Below are positions 34,224 to 43,233 of a stretch of DNA of 64,000 nt, in pieces. The stretch's first letter is position 1. Each line of letters starts with the position of its first letter. The DNA is taken from assembly GCF_039524015.1 (NCBI RefSeq), contig NZ_BAAAGF010000004.1, positions 186,001 through 250,000 on the forward strand, written 5' to 3'. The DNA comes from Gaetbulibacter_B jejuensis (GTDB taxonomy: Bacteria > Bacteroidota > Bacteroidia > Flavobacteriales > Flavobacteriaceae). The translations under genes were made by a program, and so were the position numbers. The notes beneath the pieces are model-generated. The model saw only the letters and a program-made list of their open reading frames with translations. It ran no database searches and was not told the origin of the DNA.

Positions 34224-34231
34224 TATCTTTG
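34224..34231 (+). promoter_or_regulatory. -7 promoter element (TATCTTTG) for the PPIase gene
   Basis: TATCTTTG matches TANNTTTG exactly, 23 bp before the ATG at 34255. A TTCG lies where the -33 TTTG should be (34201-34204, 19 bp spacing), one base off consensus. The upstream spacer also holds tacttcgcac-type text seen in reverse at 17630. Confidence 0.5.
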
Positions 34232-34254
34232 CACCTCATTTAAAATAAAATAGC

Positions 34255-35187
34255 ATGCAAGACGGTTTATACGCAAAATTTAATACCTCAAAAGGCGAGA
34301 TAGTAGTCGCATTAGAATATCAAAAAACACCAGGAACAGTTGGTAATTTTGTAGCATTAGCTGAAGGAAACTTAGAAAACTCAGTAAAACCACAAGGTAC
34401 ACCTTATTATAACGGATTAAAATTTCATAGAGTGATTCCAGATTTTATGATTCAAGGTGGTTGCCCACAAGGTACAGGTTCAGGAAATCCTGGATACCAG
34501 TTTGACGACGAGTTTCACCCAGATTTAAAGCACGATGGACCAGGAGTATTGTCTATGGCAAACGCAGGACCAGGAACAAACGGAAGTCAGTTTTTTATCA
34601 CTCATGTTGAAACACCTTGGTTAGATAACAACCACACTGTGTTTGGTAAAGTGGTAGAAGGACAAGATGTAGTAGATGCTATTGCACAAGGTGACGAAAT
34701 TAATACTTTAGAGATTGTAAGAGTTGGAGCTGATGCTGAAAACTTTAATGCTGTTGAAGCGTTTAGAACATTTGAAGGTGCAAGAGAAAAACGTTTAGCT
34801 GCTGAACGTGAAGCTGCAAAAGCTGAGCTAGATAAATTAGCTGCTGGTTTTGATGAAACTAAAAGCGGTTTAAGATATCAAATCATTCAAAAAGGAAACG
34901 GAAAAGCTGCTGAAGCTGGTAAAATGGTATCAGTACATTATAAAGGTCAGTTAGCCGATGGTACTGTGTTTGATTCTTCATACAAGCGTAACCAACCGTT
35001 AGATTTTCAGGTAGGAGTAGGACAAGTTATTCCTGGTTGGGATGAAGGTATTTGCTTATTAAACGTTGGTGATAAAGCACGTTTAGTAATACCTAGCGAT
35101 CTTGGTTATGGTAGTAGAGGAGCAGGTGGAGTTATACCTCCAAACGCTACTTTAGTGTTTGATGTAGAATTGATGGATGTAAAGTAG
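34255..35187 (+). CDS. peptidylprolyl isomerase, cyclophilin-FKBP fusion
   Basis: A 310-residue folding enzyme joining two unrelated prolyl-isomerase folds. Residues 1-165 are a cyclophilin (LKFHRVIPDFMIQGG with the catalytic Arg; GSQFFITHVETPWLDNNHTVFGKV region). Residues 165-205 form a charged helical linker (EKRLAAEREAAKAELDKLAA). Residues 205-310 are an FKBP domain (VSVHYKGQLADGTVFDSS, VIPGWDEGICLLNVGDKA, IPPNATLVFDVELMDV). There is no signal peptide, so it acts in the cytoplasm. It is a single gene with its own promoter and a strong terminator. Confidence 0.95.
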   Translation: MQDGLYAKFNTSKGEIVVALEYQKTPGTVGNFVALAEGNLENSVKPQGTPYYNGLKFHRVIPDFMIQGGCPQGTGSGNPGYQFDDEFHPDLKHDGPGVLSMANAGPGTNGSQFFITHVETPWLDNNHTVFGKVVEGQDVVDAIAQGDEINTLEIVRVGADAENFNAVEAFRTFEGAREKRLAAEREAAKAELDKLAAGFDETKSGLRYQIIQKGNGKAAEAGKMVSVHYKGQLADGTVFDSSYKRNQPLDFQVGVGQVIPGWDEGICLLNVGDKARLVIPSDLGYGSRGAGGVIPPNATLVFDVELMDVK

Positions 35188-35233
35188 ATTGCCACTTTTT
35201 ACAGTAAACACGTAACAATACATTAAAAAAATC

Positions 35234-35261
35234 GTCTCATTTATAAATGAGACTTTTTTTT
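35234..35261 (+). terminator. Rho-independent terminator after the PPIase gene
   Basis: Perfect palindrome GTCTCATTTATAAATGAGAC at 35234-35253, followed by eight T. It begins 47 bp after the stop codon. Confidence 0.9.
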
Positions 35262-35299
35262 GCTCTGGTCTCAACTAATAACCAATCCAACCAACTATT

Positions 35300-36016
35300 A
35301 TGAAACGTAATACACTATTTCTTTTACTTACAGTAATTCTTCTAAGTGCGTGTTCTAAAAACGTCAAATTTTCTCCAGAATTTAAAGCGCAAACTACAGG
35401 ACGTTATTTGTATCATGATAATGATGTAATTGACGTCTTCTATAAAGATAATACCATATATTTTAATTGGCGTGAAGGTGTTATAAAGCCTGTCGTAATG
35501 GATAGCAATGAGTTTTTTGTAAGTGATTTGTATGCTAAGTTGAGGTTTGTAAAACACCCAGAAACCGAGGTGTTTTACCTATCTGAAATTTCAAAGGACA
35601 ATGAAGATTTAATTACTTATGATTTTATAAAGGTTGCAGATGACTACAAAACACCACGTATGCACTTAAAAGATAAAGAGTACAAGCAAGCGGTTGAAGG
35701 TTTTCTTGCAATAAAGAAAAAAGATTCCACTATAGATGTGGTTAACGAAGGTGAAATTAATCAACTTGGTTATCGCTTAATTAACGATAAAAAATACGAC
35801 GATGCTATAGAAGTTTTAAAAATGAATGTGGCTATGTTTCCTGAAAGCTCAAATGTGTATGATAGTTTGGGTGAAGCATATTTAAGTGCAGGTGATAGTG
35901 CGCAAGCCTATAAAAACTACAAAATTGCGTTTGAAATGAATCCTCGCAACACGAGAGCACAAAACATTGCCGAAACACTTATTAAGTATCAAGATTCTTT
36001 ACAAACTAAGGACTAA
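35300..36016 (+). CDS. TPR-containing lipoprotein of unknown function
   Basis: A 238-residue lipoprotein: a short hydrophobic signal ending LLSACSKN gives a lipobox with Cys18. Residues 25-115 form a beta-rich domain (RYLYHDNDVIDVFYKDNTIYF split by turns) resembling small DUF-type lipid-anchored domains. Residues 150-232 hold TPR-like repeats (GYRLINDKKYDDAIEVLKMN and VYDSLGEAYLSAGDSAQAYK). It likely faces the periplasm. There is no operon partner; the function is unknown. Confidence 0.75.
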   Translation: MKRNTLFLLLTVILLSACSKNVKFSPEFKAQTTGRYLYHDNDVIDVFYKDNTIYFNWREGVIKPVVMDSNEFFVSDLYAKLRFVKHPETEVFYLSEISKDNEDLITYDFIKVADDYKTPRMHLKDKEYKQAVEGFLAIKKKDSTIDVVNEGEINQLGYRLINDKKYDDAIEVLKMNVAMFPESSNVYDSLGEAYLSAGDSAQAYKNYKIAFEMNPRNTRAQNIAETLIKYQDSLQTKD

Positions 36017-36159
36017 AACTACTTTTTATCAAGGTTTTGTAAAACTTTGTTTTGGTCTTATCTATTTAAAATACAATAGATTAACTTGTTTTTGATTCAT
36101 TACGTCGAAAAACTATTATATGCTTTTTATAGTATTCGTTTTATTACTAATTTCAATCT

Positions 36160-36588
36160 ATGATAAGTGTAAAACATACGCCTTTATACGAACAAGTATT
36201 GAAAGAATTCAATTATGAATTTGGAGATGTTTTTGTGTTTAAAGGGTATTTGATTTCTGAAATTTCTGAAGGTATTAATTTTACTTGGGAAGATCATGGT
36301 AATCGAATTGTAGAAGACGTTTCAAAATTCATTGGAGGCAATGGTGCAGATATTGTATATCTATCACACCGAATACATTCTTATTCTGTAAAACCTAATG
36401 GTTGGGTGAAATTCTTTAAAGGAAATTATGCGCTAAAAGGTTATGGAGTAGTTGGCTATTCTAGTAAAAGCTTTCTTAATACCTTAATTGAAAGCTTATT
36501 CTTCACACAAAAAATAAGACGTTTTAACGATTTAGATGCTGCAGTACAATGGGCTACTCATGATATATTGACTAACGCAGACTCATAA
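36160..36588 (+). CDS. hypothetical protein, 142 residues
   Basis: A small soluble protein without signal peptide or membrane helix. Alternating strands and helices (DVFVFKGYLISEI, ADIVYLSHRIHSYSV, GYGVVGYSSKSFLNTLI) suggest an alpha/beta fold, possibly STAS/SpoIIAA-like, which is common in short Bacteroidota regulators. I cannot name a family. It is preceded by 143 bp of AT-rich spacer and followed directly by a bidirectional terminator. Confidence 0.6.
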   Translation: MISVKHTPLYEQVLKEFNYEFGDVFVFKGYLISEISEGINFTWEDHGNRIVEDVSKFIGGNGADIVYLSHRIHSYSVKPNGWVKFFKGNYALKGYGVVGYSSKSFLNTLIESLFFTQKIRRFNDLDAAVQWATHDILTNADS

Positions 36589-36590
36589 AA

Positions 36591-36616
36591 AAAAGCACTT
36601 TGGTAAAAGTGCTTTT
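36591..36616. terminator. bidirectional terminator between convergent genes
   Basis: AAAAGCACTT (36591-36600) pairs with AAGTGCTTTT (36607-36616) around a short loop. It has A-runs before and T-runs after, so it can serve both the 36160 gene and the convergent serine hydrolase. Confidence 0.85.
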
Positions 36617-36636
36617 AATACTCTATAATTAAGAAG

Positions 36637-38433
36637 TTACTTTCGTTTTGCCACAAAGGTTCCGTTAGGTTGTATTGCTTTCAGTTCAATTATTTTACCA
36701 TCTTCAGCTTCAACAAATTCTACTTTAAAACCTTCAAGGGTTTTAAAAGAGAACTTATGTCTATCAGTAGCCATGAGTTCATATTCTGGTTGACCAGGAA
36801 CAAAAAGATACAGTGTTTCTTCTTTAACATACACCTTTAAAGTGGTGCCAGCTAATTCATATTCACCAGAATATTGCTCAAGCGTTTTTAAGTCTATGTC
36901 AATAGTACTTGGAGTACGTTTAAATTCAATAGCATTAACCATTGGATCTAACTTTAGTTTTGCTCCTGAAATGTCTCCAGCATCATTAGTTTGAAAGTTT
37001 ATCTTAAGCGCTTTACCATACTGCGTGGTGTCAACTTTATTGTCAGTAACATCAATCATTTCAAAAACATCATAATGAAAATGATTAAAATAAATTTTTT
37101 CTCCATTAGCTTCAGAAAATAACGAGTCGTTTTCTACATAAATTTTAAAATCGCCATAACCTTTGTTGGAGTAAGTTCCTGTATAGTCAAGAGTAATATG
37201 TGAAGGTTTTGTGTTTTTTACGTTTGAAATTGAAGACTCTTCTTTTGCTTCGGCTTGTGCTTGTTTACTTTTTTCAAGATTTTCTTTATGGCGTTCTGCC
37301 CAATCAGTTTGTTCTGCACCAATCATTCTATCAGCAATTGTATTTCTAACCAATGATGGAACCGCTGAACCATTTTGGTTGGCAAGTACAACAATTCCAA
37401 TTTTATCGGTAGGGAAAAACGCTACGTTAGCCGAAAATCCATCAATATTGCCTCCATGTTCCACTCTATAATGTCCTTTATAAGATTGTAAGAACCAGCC
37501 GTAACCATAGTTGTTTAAATAAATATCAGGAAATTCTTTGTCAGGAATATTACTGCTAATAACCATTTGAGACCCTATAGCTTCAGTGATGTAGCTTTCA
37601 GGTATAATCTCTTTATCATTAAATTTTCCATTGTTTATCCATGTAATCAGCCATTTAGTCATATCATACACACTGCTGTTTATTGCTCCTGCAGGAGACA
37701 TACCAGCAATATCATAGTATTTCATTTTACTAATGGTGTTGTCTTCTTTTAACAAATAGCCATAAGCAGCATTTGAGGCTGATTTCATTTCAGAAATAGA
37801 TGCATTGGAACGATTCATACCAAGAGGTTCAAAAAACAACTCTTTAATATTGTCTTCCCAAGTTTTACCAGTAATTTTTTCAGCGATTACACCTTGAGCT
37901 AAAAAGCCAAAATTATTGTAATACCATTGTTGTCTTATACCTGTAAAAGGTTCTTGATATTTTACTCTTGCCAATAAGCTGTCTTTGTCATGCGTTGGGA
38001 AAAAATACCATGAACCATCGTGCCTTGGAAGACCTGTGCTGTGTCTCATAAGATCTTTAATAATGATATTGTTGTTCATATCATTATTATAAAACTCTAA
38101 TTCAGGTATGTGAAGTCTAGGGTTATCATCAAAAGAGAGTTTTTCGTCAGCTCTTAATATTCCTAAAATGGCAGAAGTAAATGCTTTTGAGGAAGACCCA
38201 ATTGCAAAAAGGGTGTTGATATCTACAGGTGTTTTGTTCTCGTAGTCTCTGTATCCAAATCCTTTGGCATAAACTACTTTGTCGCCTTCAACAACAGCAA
38301 CTGCAAAACCAGGTGCATTAGTTACTTCGAGTATTTTATTGAGTTCCTTTTCTATGCCTCTAAGCCGTTTGTCTTGGGCATTAAAGGTTATTGAAAACAA
38401 GATACTGAACAGGAATAAAACTGACTTTTTCAT
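36637..38433 (-). CDS. serine hydrolase, beta-lactamase/penicillin-binding-protein family
   Basis: A 598-residue exported protein (signal SVLFLFSILFSITFNAQ) with a class C beta-lactamase/PBP4-like domain. FAIGSSSKAFTSAIL near residue 75 is the S-x-x-K motif, YYNNFGFLAQG near 168 the Y-x-N motif, and VEHGGNIDGF near 325 the H-G-G equivalent of KTG. After about residue 400 a linker and a beta-rich C-terminal extension (LEQYSGEYELAGTTLKVYV) resemble domains of DUF3471 type. It probably cleaves a D-amino-acid or ester substrate in the periplasm. It diverges from the TonB receptor across a spacer with a LytTR-type repeat pair. Confidence 0.9.
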   Translation of the reverse strand: MKKSVLFLFSILFSITFNAQDKRLRGIEKELNKILEVTNAPGFAVAVVEGDKVVYAKGFGYRDYENKTPVDINTLFAIGSSSKAFTSAILGILRADEKLSFDDNPRLHIPELEFYNNDMNNNIIIKDLMRHSTGLPRHDGSWYFFPTHDKDSLLARVKYQEPFTGIRQQWYYNNFGFLAQGVIAEKITGKTWEDNIKELFFEPLGMNRSNASISEMKSASNAAYGYLLKEDNTISKMKYYDIAGMSPAGAINSSVYDMTKWLITWINNGKFNDKEIIPESYITEAIGSQMVISSNIPDKEFPDIYLNNYGYGWFLQSYKGHYRVEHGGNIDGFSANVAFFPTDKIGIVVLANQNGSAVPSLVRNTIADRMIGAEQTDWAERHKENLEKSKQAQAEAKEESSISNVKNTKPSHITLDYTGTYSNKGYGDFKIYVENDSLFSEANGEKIYFNHFHYDVFEMIDVTDNKVDTTQYGKALKINFQTNDAGDISGAKLKLDPMVNAIEFKRTPSTIDIDLKTLEQYSGEYELAGTTLKVYVKEETLYLFVPGQPEYELMATDRHKFSFKTLEGFKVEFVEAEDGKIIELKAIQPNGTFVAKRK

Positions 38434-38513
38434 TGTGTTGGTTTTTAGATAAGTAATAGCTACTTCATTAGTAGTAAATGTAGGCTTTTAGTTACTCATT
38501 TTCTCAATTTTTT

Positions 38514-38545
38514 ACAATTCGTCATAAAAAACATACAATTCGGTG
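38514..38545. promoter_or_regulatory. candidate LytTR operator: two direct repeats 21 bp apart
   Basis: ACAATTCGTCA at 38514 and ACAATTCGGTG at 38535 (each preceded by T) lie exactly 21 bp start to start, i.e. a 9-mer pair with a 12 bp spacer. Published LytTR sites have the form WMMGTTNRK in direct repeat with 12-13 bp between. These copies differ from it only by A instead of G at position 4. The pair lies in the divergent spacer, 82 bp before the TonB receptor ATG. A matching pair precedes the kinase operon at 40783. Confidence 0.65.
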
Positions 38546-38626
38546 ACATTGAATTTCAGTATTAATAGGTCTGTTGCAGTTTTGTGGCATCAATCAAAAA
38601 ACGAACAGTTTAAATCAACTATTACA

Positions 38627-40777
38627 ATGAAACAAATTATTACGTATTTAGTATTGCTTTTTACAACACTTACTATAGCTCAAACAACAGTTAGTGGTAA
38701 GGTAACCAATACTTCTGGTGAGCCAGTTTTTGGAGCAAATGTGTATCTAGATGGTACTTACGATGGTGCTACGACTGATGAACAAGGTAATTTTAGCTTT
38801 ACTACAGAAGAAACAGGACAACAAACTTTAATAGTGTCCTTCTTATCTTATGAAACAAAATCAATTACCAATGAGGTAACAACATTTACTGATGTTCAAA
38901 TTAAGTTAAGAGAAGACGTTAGTGTATTGGATGCTGTAGTTATTTCAGCAGGAACTTTTGAAGCTAATGACAACAGTAAAGTTTCGGTACTTAAACCTTT
39001 AGATGTGGTAACTACTGCAAGTGCTTTAGGTGACTTTGTTGGTGCTTTACAAACATTACCAGGAACATCAACAGTTGCTGAGGATGGTAGACTTTTTGTA
39101 AGAGGTGGTGATGCTGCTGAAACTCAAATTTTTATTGATGGTATTAGAGTATTTACACCTTATAGTCCAACACCTAACAATATGCCAACAAGAGGCCGAT
39201 ACTCTCCATTTTTATTTGACGGAATTACATTTTCTACAGGTGGATATTCAGCAGAATACGGACAAGCGCTTTCTAGTGTGTTGCTGTTGAACACTATTGA
39301 CGAACCAGACCAAGAAAAAACAGATATTAGTATAATGACTGTTGGTGGAGGATTGGGTCACACCGAAAAATGGAACAATTCCTCATTGAGTGTTAATGCG
39401 TCTTATATAAATTTAGCACCTTATATTGCTTTGTTTCCTGATAGAAATGATTGGGAAAAGCCATATAGAGGTGCTCAAGGAGAAGCTGTTTTTAGACAAA
39501 AATTCGACTCAGGTTTATTAAAGTTTTATGCTGCTTTTGATACTTCTAATTTAGAATTGAATCAAGAAGATATTAATTATGAAGAGGGAATTGATTTTAA
39601 ATTAAAAAACAACAATTTCTACACAAACGCGAGCTACAGTGGTGTGTTAAACAATAACTGGTCTATAAAATCAGGTTTAAGTTATACAGTTGCCAATACT
39701 GATGTAGGTATTATTGATAGTGATATTGATAATAAAGAACATTCTGCTCATTTTAAATTAAAACTTAAAAAACGATTCAGTAGTCGTTTTAAACTAAGCT
39801 TTGGTGCAGAACAATTTTTAACCGATTTTAATGAAACGTATACTGACGAGAGCATTAGTGCTAGCTATGGCTTTAATAACAATATATCTGCAGTTTTTGC
39901 TGAAACTGATATTATATTCAGTAAAAAACTAGCGTTAAAAGCTGGTTTACGAGGTGATTATTACAGCACTACTAAGCGTTTTGATGTTGCACCTAGAGCA
40001 TCTTTAGCTTACAAGACTTCAAAAAACGGTCAGGTATCATTAGCTTATGGTAACTTTTTTCAAACTGTTTCAGGAGATTATTTAAAGTTTGACAACGATC
40101 TAAAAACACAAAACACACAGCATTATATTTTAAACTATCAGCATGTAAGTGATGGCAGATTGTTTAGAGCTGAAGCTTATAGAAAAGCGTATGACAACTT
40201 GGTATTGTTTGATACTGATATGGCGAGTTTTGATAGCGACTATACTAATGAAGGCTCTGGATATGCTCAAGGATTAGATGTTTTTTGGAGAGATAATAAG
40301 AGTTTAAAAAATATAGATTACTGGTTAAGTTATTCTTATTTAGATACCGAAAGACAATACCTTAATTACCCAGAAAAAGCGCAGCCAAGTTTTGCGAATA
40401 CACATAATTTTTCAGCAGTAGTAAAGTATTGGGTAGATGATTGGAAAAGTCAACTTGGGTTAAGTTACAGCTACGCTTCAGGACGACCATATACTAACCC
40501 AAACAGAAACGGTTTTTTAAATGAAACCACTAAAAGCTATAACAGTTTAAGTTTTAACTGGGCCTATTTATTAAGCCAACAAAAGATACTTTACTTTTCA
40601 GTAAATAACGTCTTAGGGTTTAATAATATTAATGGGTATCAATATTCTAATACGGCAAATGCTAACGGTAATTTTAACAGACAAGCCATTTTACCAGCAG
40701 CAGATCAATTCTTCTTTGTTGGATTTTTCTGGACTATTAGCGACGATGGAAAGGATAATCAGTTAGATAATTTATAA
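38627..40777 (+). CDS. TonB-dependent outer-membrane receptor
   Basis: A 716-residue outer-membrane beta-barrel. I place the start at ATG 38627, which gives a clean signal peptide (MKQIITYLVLLFTTLTIAQ); an upstream TTG-type extension to 38543 would spoil it. A carboxypeptidase-like domain (VSGKVTNTSGEPVFGANVYL) and a plug follow (LQTLPGTSTVAEDGRLFVRG and ETQIFIDGIRVF). The rest is barrel strands. No SusD partner follows, so it is not a standard polysaccharide utilisation pair. Downstream lies the kinase/regulator operon, with the same repeat operator in both promoters. The ligand is unknown. Confidence 0.93.
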   Translation: MKQIITYLVLLFTTLTIAQTTVSGKVTNTSGEPVFGANVYLDGTYDGATTDEQGNFSFTTEETGQQTLIVSFLSYETKSITNEVTTFTDVQIKLREDVSVLDAVVISAGTFEANDNSKVSVLKPLDVVTTASALGDFVGALQTLPGTSTVAEDGRLFVRGGDAAETQIFIDGIRVFTPYSPTPNNMPTRGRYSPFLFDGITFSTGGYSAEYGQALSSVLLLNTIDEPDQEKTDISIMTVGGGLGHTEKWNNSSLSVNASYINLAPYIALFPDRNDWEKPYRGAQGEAVFRQKFDSGLLKFYAAFDTSNLELNQEDINYEEGIDFKLKNNNFYTNASYSGVLNNNWSIKSGLSYTVANTDVGIIDSDIDNKEHSAHFKLKLKKRFSSRFKLSFGAEQFLTDFNETYTDESISASYGFNNNISAVFAETDIIFSKKLALKAGLRGDYYSTTKRFDVAPRASLAYKTSKNGQVSLAYGNFFQTVSGDYLKFDNDLKTQNTQHYILNYQHVSDGRLFRAEAYRKAYDNLVLFDTDMASFDSDYTNEGSGYAQGLDVFWRDNKSLKNIDYWLSYSYLDTERQYLNYPEKAQPSFANTHNFSAVVKYWVDDWKSQLGLSYSYASGRPYTNPNRNGFLNETTKSYNSLSFNWAYLLSQQKILYFSVNNVLGFNNINGYQYSNTANANGNFNRQAILPAADQFFFVGFFWTISDDGKDNQLDNL

Positions 40778-40782
40778 AAATC

Positions 40783-40814
40783 ACAATTCAGTAACCAAAA
40801 TTTACAGTTCAGTA
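40783..40814. promoter_or_regulatory. candidate LytTR operator: two direct repeats 21 bp apart
   Basis: ACAATTCAGTA at 40783 and ACAGTTCAGTA at 40804 differ by one base in eleven and are exactly 21 bp apart. ACAGTTCAG fits the LytTR consensus WMMGTTNRK fully. The pair lies 78 bp before the TPR gene that heads the kinase/regulator operon, so the regulator may control its own expression. It matches the pair at 38514. Confidence 0.7.
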
Positions 40815-40891
40815 CTATAGATTTTCAAACGGTTACCATACTTAAGATATTTGAATCAAATTAAAAACACAAACACTAAATCAATACAAAA

Positions 40892-41515
40892 ATGAAACAT
40901 TTAATTATCATCGCAACACTAATGGTTTCAGGAACTATACATTCGCAAACCAATTTTGAAAAAGGAATGCAAAAAGCATTTAGCCTTTGGGAAGCTAACA
41001 AATGGGACGAAGCCGAAAATATGTTTGAACGCATTGCAAACGCTGAGTCAGACCAATGGTTACCACATTATTACATTGCTCAAATGAATAGCTTAAAAAG
41101 CTGGAGCGAAAAAGATGCTAACGTTCTTAAAGCACAGTTAGACAAAGCTCAGGAACACTTAAACACTGCTATGTCAATTAGTAAAGACAATCCTGAATTA
41201 TTGGTAATGCAAGCACATGTATTAACAAACTGGGTTGCTTTTGATGGGATGACCTACGGAATGAAATACTCAGGGAAAATTAGTGAATTGTACAGTAAAG
41301 CCTTAAAAATTGCTCCAGATAATCCAAGAGTAGTATCAGGAAAAGCCGAATGGGATATGGGAAGTGCTAAATACTTTGGACAAGATACAGCACCATTTTG
41401 TAAAGATCTAGAAAGAGCATTAGAACTTTTTGCTAACTTTAAACCAGAATCACCATTTCACCCTAATTGGGGAAAAGAGCGAGTAGAACAAACAGTTGCT
41501 GCTTGTAAAGAATAA
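40892..41515 (+). CDS. exported TPR protein heading the kinase operon
   Basis: A 207-residue protein with a signal peptide (HLIIIATLMVSGTIHSQ) followed by TPR-like helices: FEKGMQKAFSLWEANKWDEA, LPHYYIAQMNSLKSWSE, KAQEHLNTAMSISKDNPELL. It should sit in the periplasm or outer-membrane space. The gap to the histidine kinase gene is 27 bp and no terminator lies between, so they form an operon. A role in sensing or cargo handling for the neighbouring receptor is inference. Confidence 0.8.
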   Translation: MKHLIIIATLMVSGTIHSQTNFEKGMQKAFSLWEANKWDEAENMFERIANAESDQWLPHYYIAQMNSLKSWSEKDANVLKAQLDKAQEHLNTAMSISKDNPELLVMQAHVLTNWVAFDGMTYGMKYSGKISELYSKALKIAPDNPRVVSGKAEWDMGSAKYFGQDTAPFCKDLERALELFANFKPESPFHPNWGKERVEQTVAACKE

Positions 41516-41542
41516 TTATAATAAACAAAAAACTAAAGTATC

Positions 41543-42889
41543 ATGATCAAATCCTTCAAAAATGCAGCGCTTACGTTCTTTATTGGCTGTGCAGTTTTTA
41601 TAGTAGGTAATTTATTTTATGATGGGTTTGATTTTGATAACTTCAACGACTTTTTGATAAGCTTTTGCTTTTATCAAATGTATAGTTTCTTGCTTGGGTA
41701 TTCTAACTACTACTATTTTGCGTTCCTTGAAAAATTCAACTGGACCAAAAAGCAGCGTTTTCAAAGAATACTTATAGGTCTTGTTGGTTCGGTTGCTATT
41801 ACCATGTTAGGCTTGTTTATTATGAATGCCTTTCAGTACATCGTTTATCGTGGTGTGTCATGGGAAGATTTTATAGCCTTACAAAGCTGGAACCAATATA
41901 GTTTTGGATTGTGGATTACAATGACCATTGTTGTTATTTTTCATCTAGTCTATTTCTATAATCGCTATCAACAGAATAAAGTAAAGGAGCAAAAAGTAAT
42001 TGCAGGAACAGCAACAGCAAGGTTTGACGCGTTAAAAAATCAATTAGACCCACATTTTTTGTTCAATAGTTTAAATGTATTAACCAGTTTAATTGAAGAA
42101 AACCCAGACAGTGCACAACGGTTTACAACATCTCTTTCAAAAGTATATAGATATGTACTTGAGCAAAAAAATAAGGATTTAGTAACCGTTGACGAAGAAT
42201 TGGATTTTGCTCGAACCTATATGCTGCTTTTAAAGATGAGGTTTGAAGATAGCTTAACGTTTGATATTCCTGAAAAGGCATCAAACCCTGAAAGTAAAGT
42301 GGTACCATTATCGTTACAGTTACTGTTAGAAAATGCTGTAAAGCATAATATGGTAACATCTACCAAGCCTTTGCATATTAAAATATATGAAGATGCAAAT
42401 GAAAACCTGGTTGTTGAAAATAATCTGCAACCCAAACAAATAGTAAAAAAGAGTAGTGGAGTAGGTCTCGAAAACATTAAACAACGTTATCAGCTCCTTA
42501 CCACTAAAAAAGTATACATCAATCAACAAGCAAACCGTTTTGCAGTTGCAATACCAATGCTTACAAAACAAATATCAATCATGAGAAAGTCTGAATTACC
42601 ATCGCAATTTGACGACAGTTACATACGTGCAAGAAAGCATGTAGATAACCTAAAAGAGTTTTACTACGGTTTAATTTCGTACTGTTTAGTCATTCCTTTT
42701 TTAATTTTCATCAATTACAAAACGTATTGGGGATTTCAATGGTTTTGGTTTCCAATGTTAGGTTGGGGAATGGGAATAGGTTTCCATGCTTACAAAGTAT
42801 TTGTTAACGATGGCGTTTTAGGTAGAACCTGGGAAAAGCGTAAGATTGAGCAATTTATGAAAGAAGAAGAACAGAAAAAATGGAACTAA
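41543..42889 (+). CDS. LytS-type sensor histidine kinase with C-terminal 2TM domain
   Basis: A 448-residue membrane kinase. Four membrane helices fill residues 10-145. Then comes a His_kinase domain with LKNQLDPHFLFNSLNVLTSL (phospho-acceptor His in DPHFLFN), the N-box LQLLLENAVKHN and the G-box SSGVGLENIKQRY. From residue 350 a separate 2TM domain begins (DDSYIRARKHVDNLKEFYYG, with two helices and a final RKIEQFM), homologous to the free protein of the next gene. No large periplasmic sensor exists, so the helices may themselves detect the signal. It overlaps the next gene by 10 bp. Confidence 0.92.
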   Translation: MIKSFKNAALTFFIGCAVFIVGNLFYDGFDFDNFNDFLISFCFYQMYSFLLGYSNYYYFAFLEKFNWTKKQRFQRILIGLVGSVAITMLGLFIMNAFQYIVYRGVSWEDFIALQSWNQYSFGLWITMTIVVIFHLVYFYNRYQQNKVKEQKVIAGTATARFDALKNQLDPHFLFNSLNVLTSLIEENPDSAQRFTTSLSKVYRYVLEQKNKDLVTVDEELDFARTYMLLLKMRFEDSLTFDIPEKASNPESKVVPLSLQLLLENAVKHNMVTSTKPLHIKIYEDANENLVVENNLQPKQIVKKSSGVGLENIKQRYQLLTTKKVYINQQANRFAVAIPMLTKQISIMRKSELPSQFDDSYIRARKHVDNLKEFYYGLISYCLVIPFLIFINYKTYWGFQWFWFPMLGWGMGIGFHAYKVFVNDGVLGRTWEKRKIEQFMKEEEQKKWN

Positions 42890-43233
42890 AAGCTATGGAA
42901 CAGTTTAATTACAATCCCGAGAATAATCAACTCGAAGATAAAATACGTCATGAAGAAGCGTATTTAAGAGCTAAGAAAAAAGTAGAAAAAATAGTAGGCT
43001 TCTACTGGCATTTGGCATCATACATTATTATAAATATTGTTGTTATTTTTATTATAGTGTATAGTGGTGGCAGTTTAAAAAGCTTTGCTACCTATTCAAC
43101 AGCCTTTTTTTGGGGAATAGGACTGCTTTTTCACGGATTAGGCGTTTTTGGACCAGACTTTTTATTTGGAAAGCAGTGGGAAGCCAAAAAAATAAAAGAA
43201 TTTATGGATAAAGATAAACAAGATTGGCAATGA
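42880..43233 (+). CDS. 2TM-domain protein
   Basis: A 117-residue protein that is little more than a 2TM domain: RHEEAYLRAKKKVEKIVGFY, helices near residues 45-63 and 75-95, then QWEAKKIKEFMDKDKQDWQ. It is clearly homologous to the C-terminal 100 residues of the kinase just upstream. It overlaps the kinase by 10 bp and the response regulator by 4 bp, so all three are translated together. Such proteins commonly accompany LytTR systems in Bacteroidota, as I recall. A role in modulating kinase activity is inference. Confidence 0.85.
   Translation: MELKAMEQFNYNPENNQLEDKIRHEEAYLRAKKKVEKIVGFYWHLASYIIINIVVIFIIVYSGGSLKSFATYSTAFFWGIGLLFHGLGVFGPDFLFGKQWEAKKIKEFMDKDKQDWQ

Noticed and set aside
38551..38561. 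Third LytTR half-site (GAATTTCAGTA)
   Set aside because: It matches only 8 of 11 positions and is 16 bp, not 21 bp, from the neighbouring repeat.
38543..38626. Upstream extension of the TonB receptor
   Set aside because: It would put 28 polar residues before a good signal peptide, and this DNA is better explained as promoter region.
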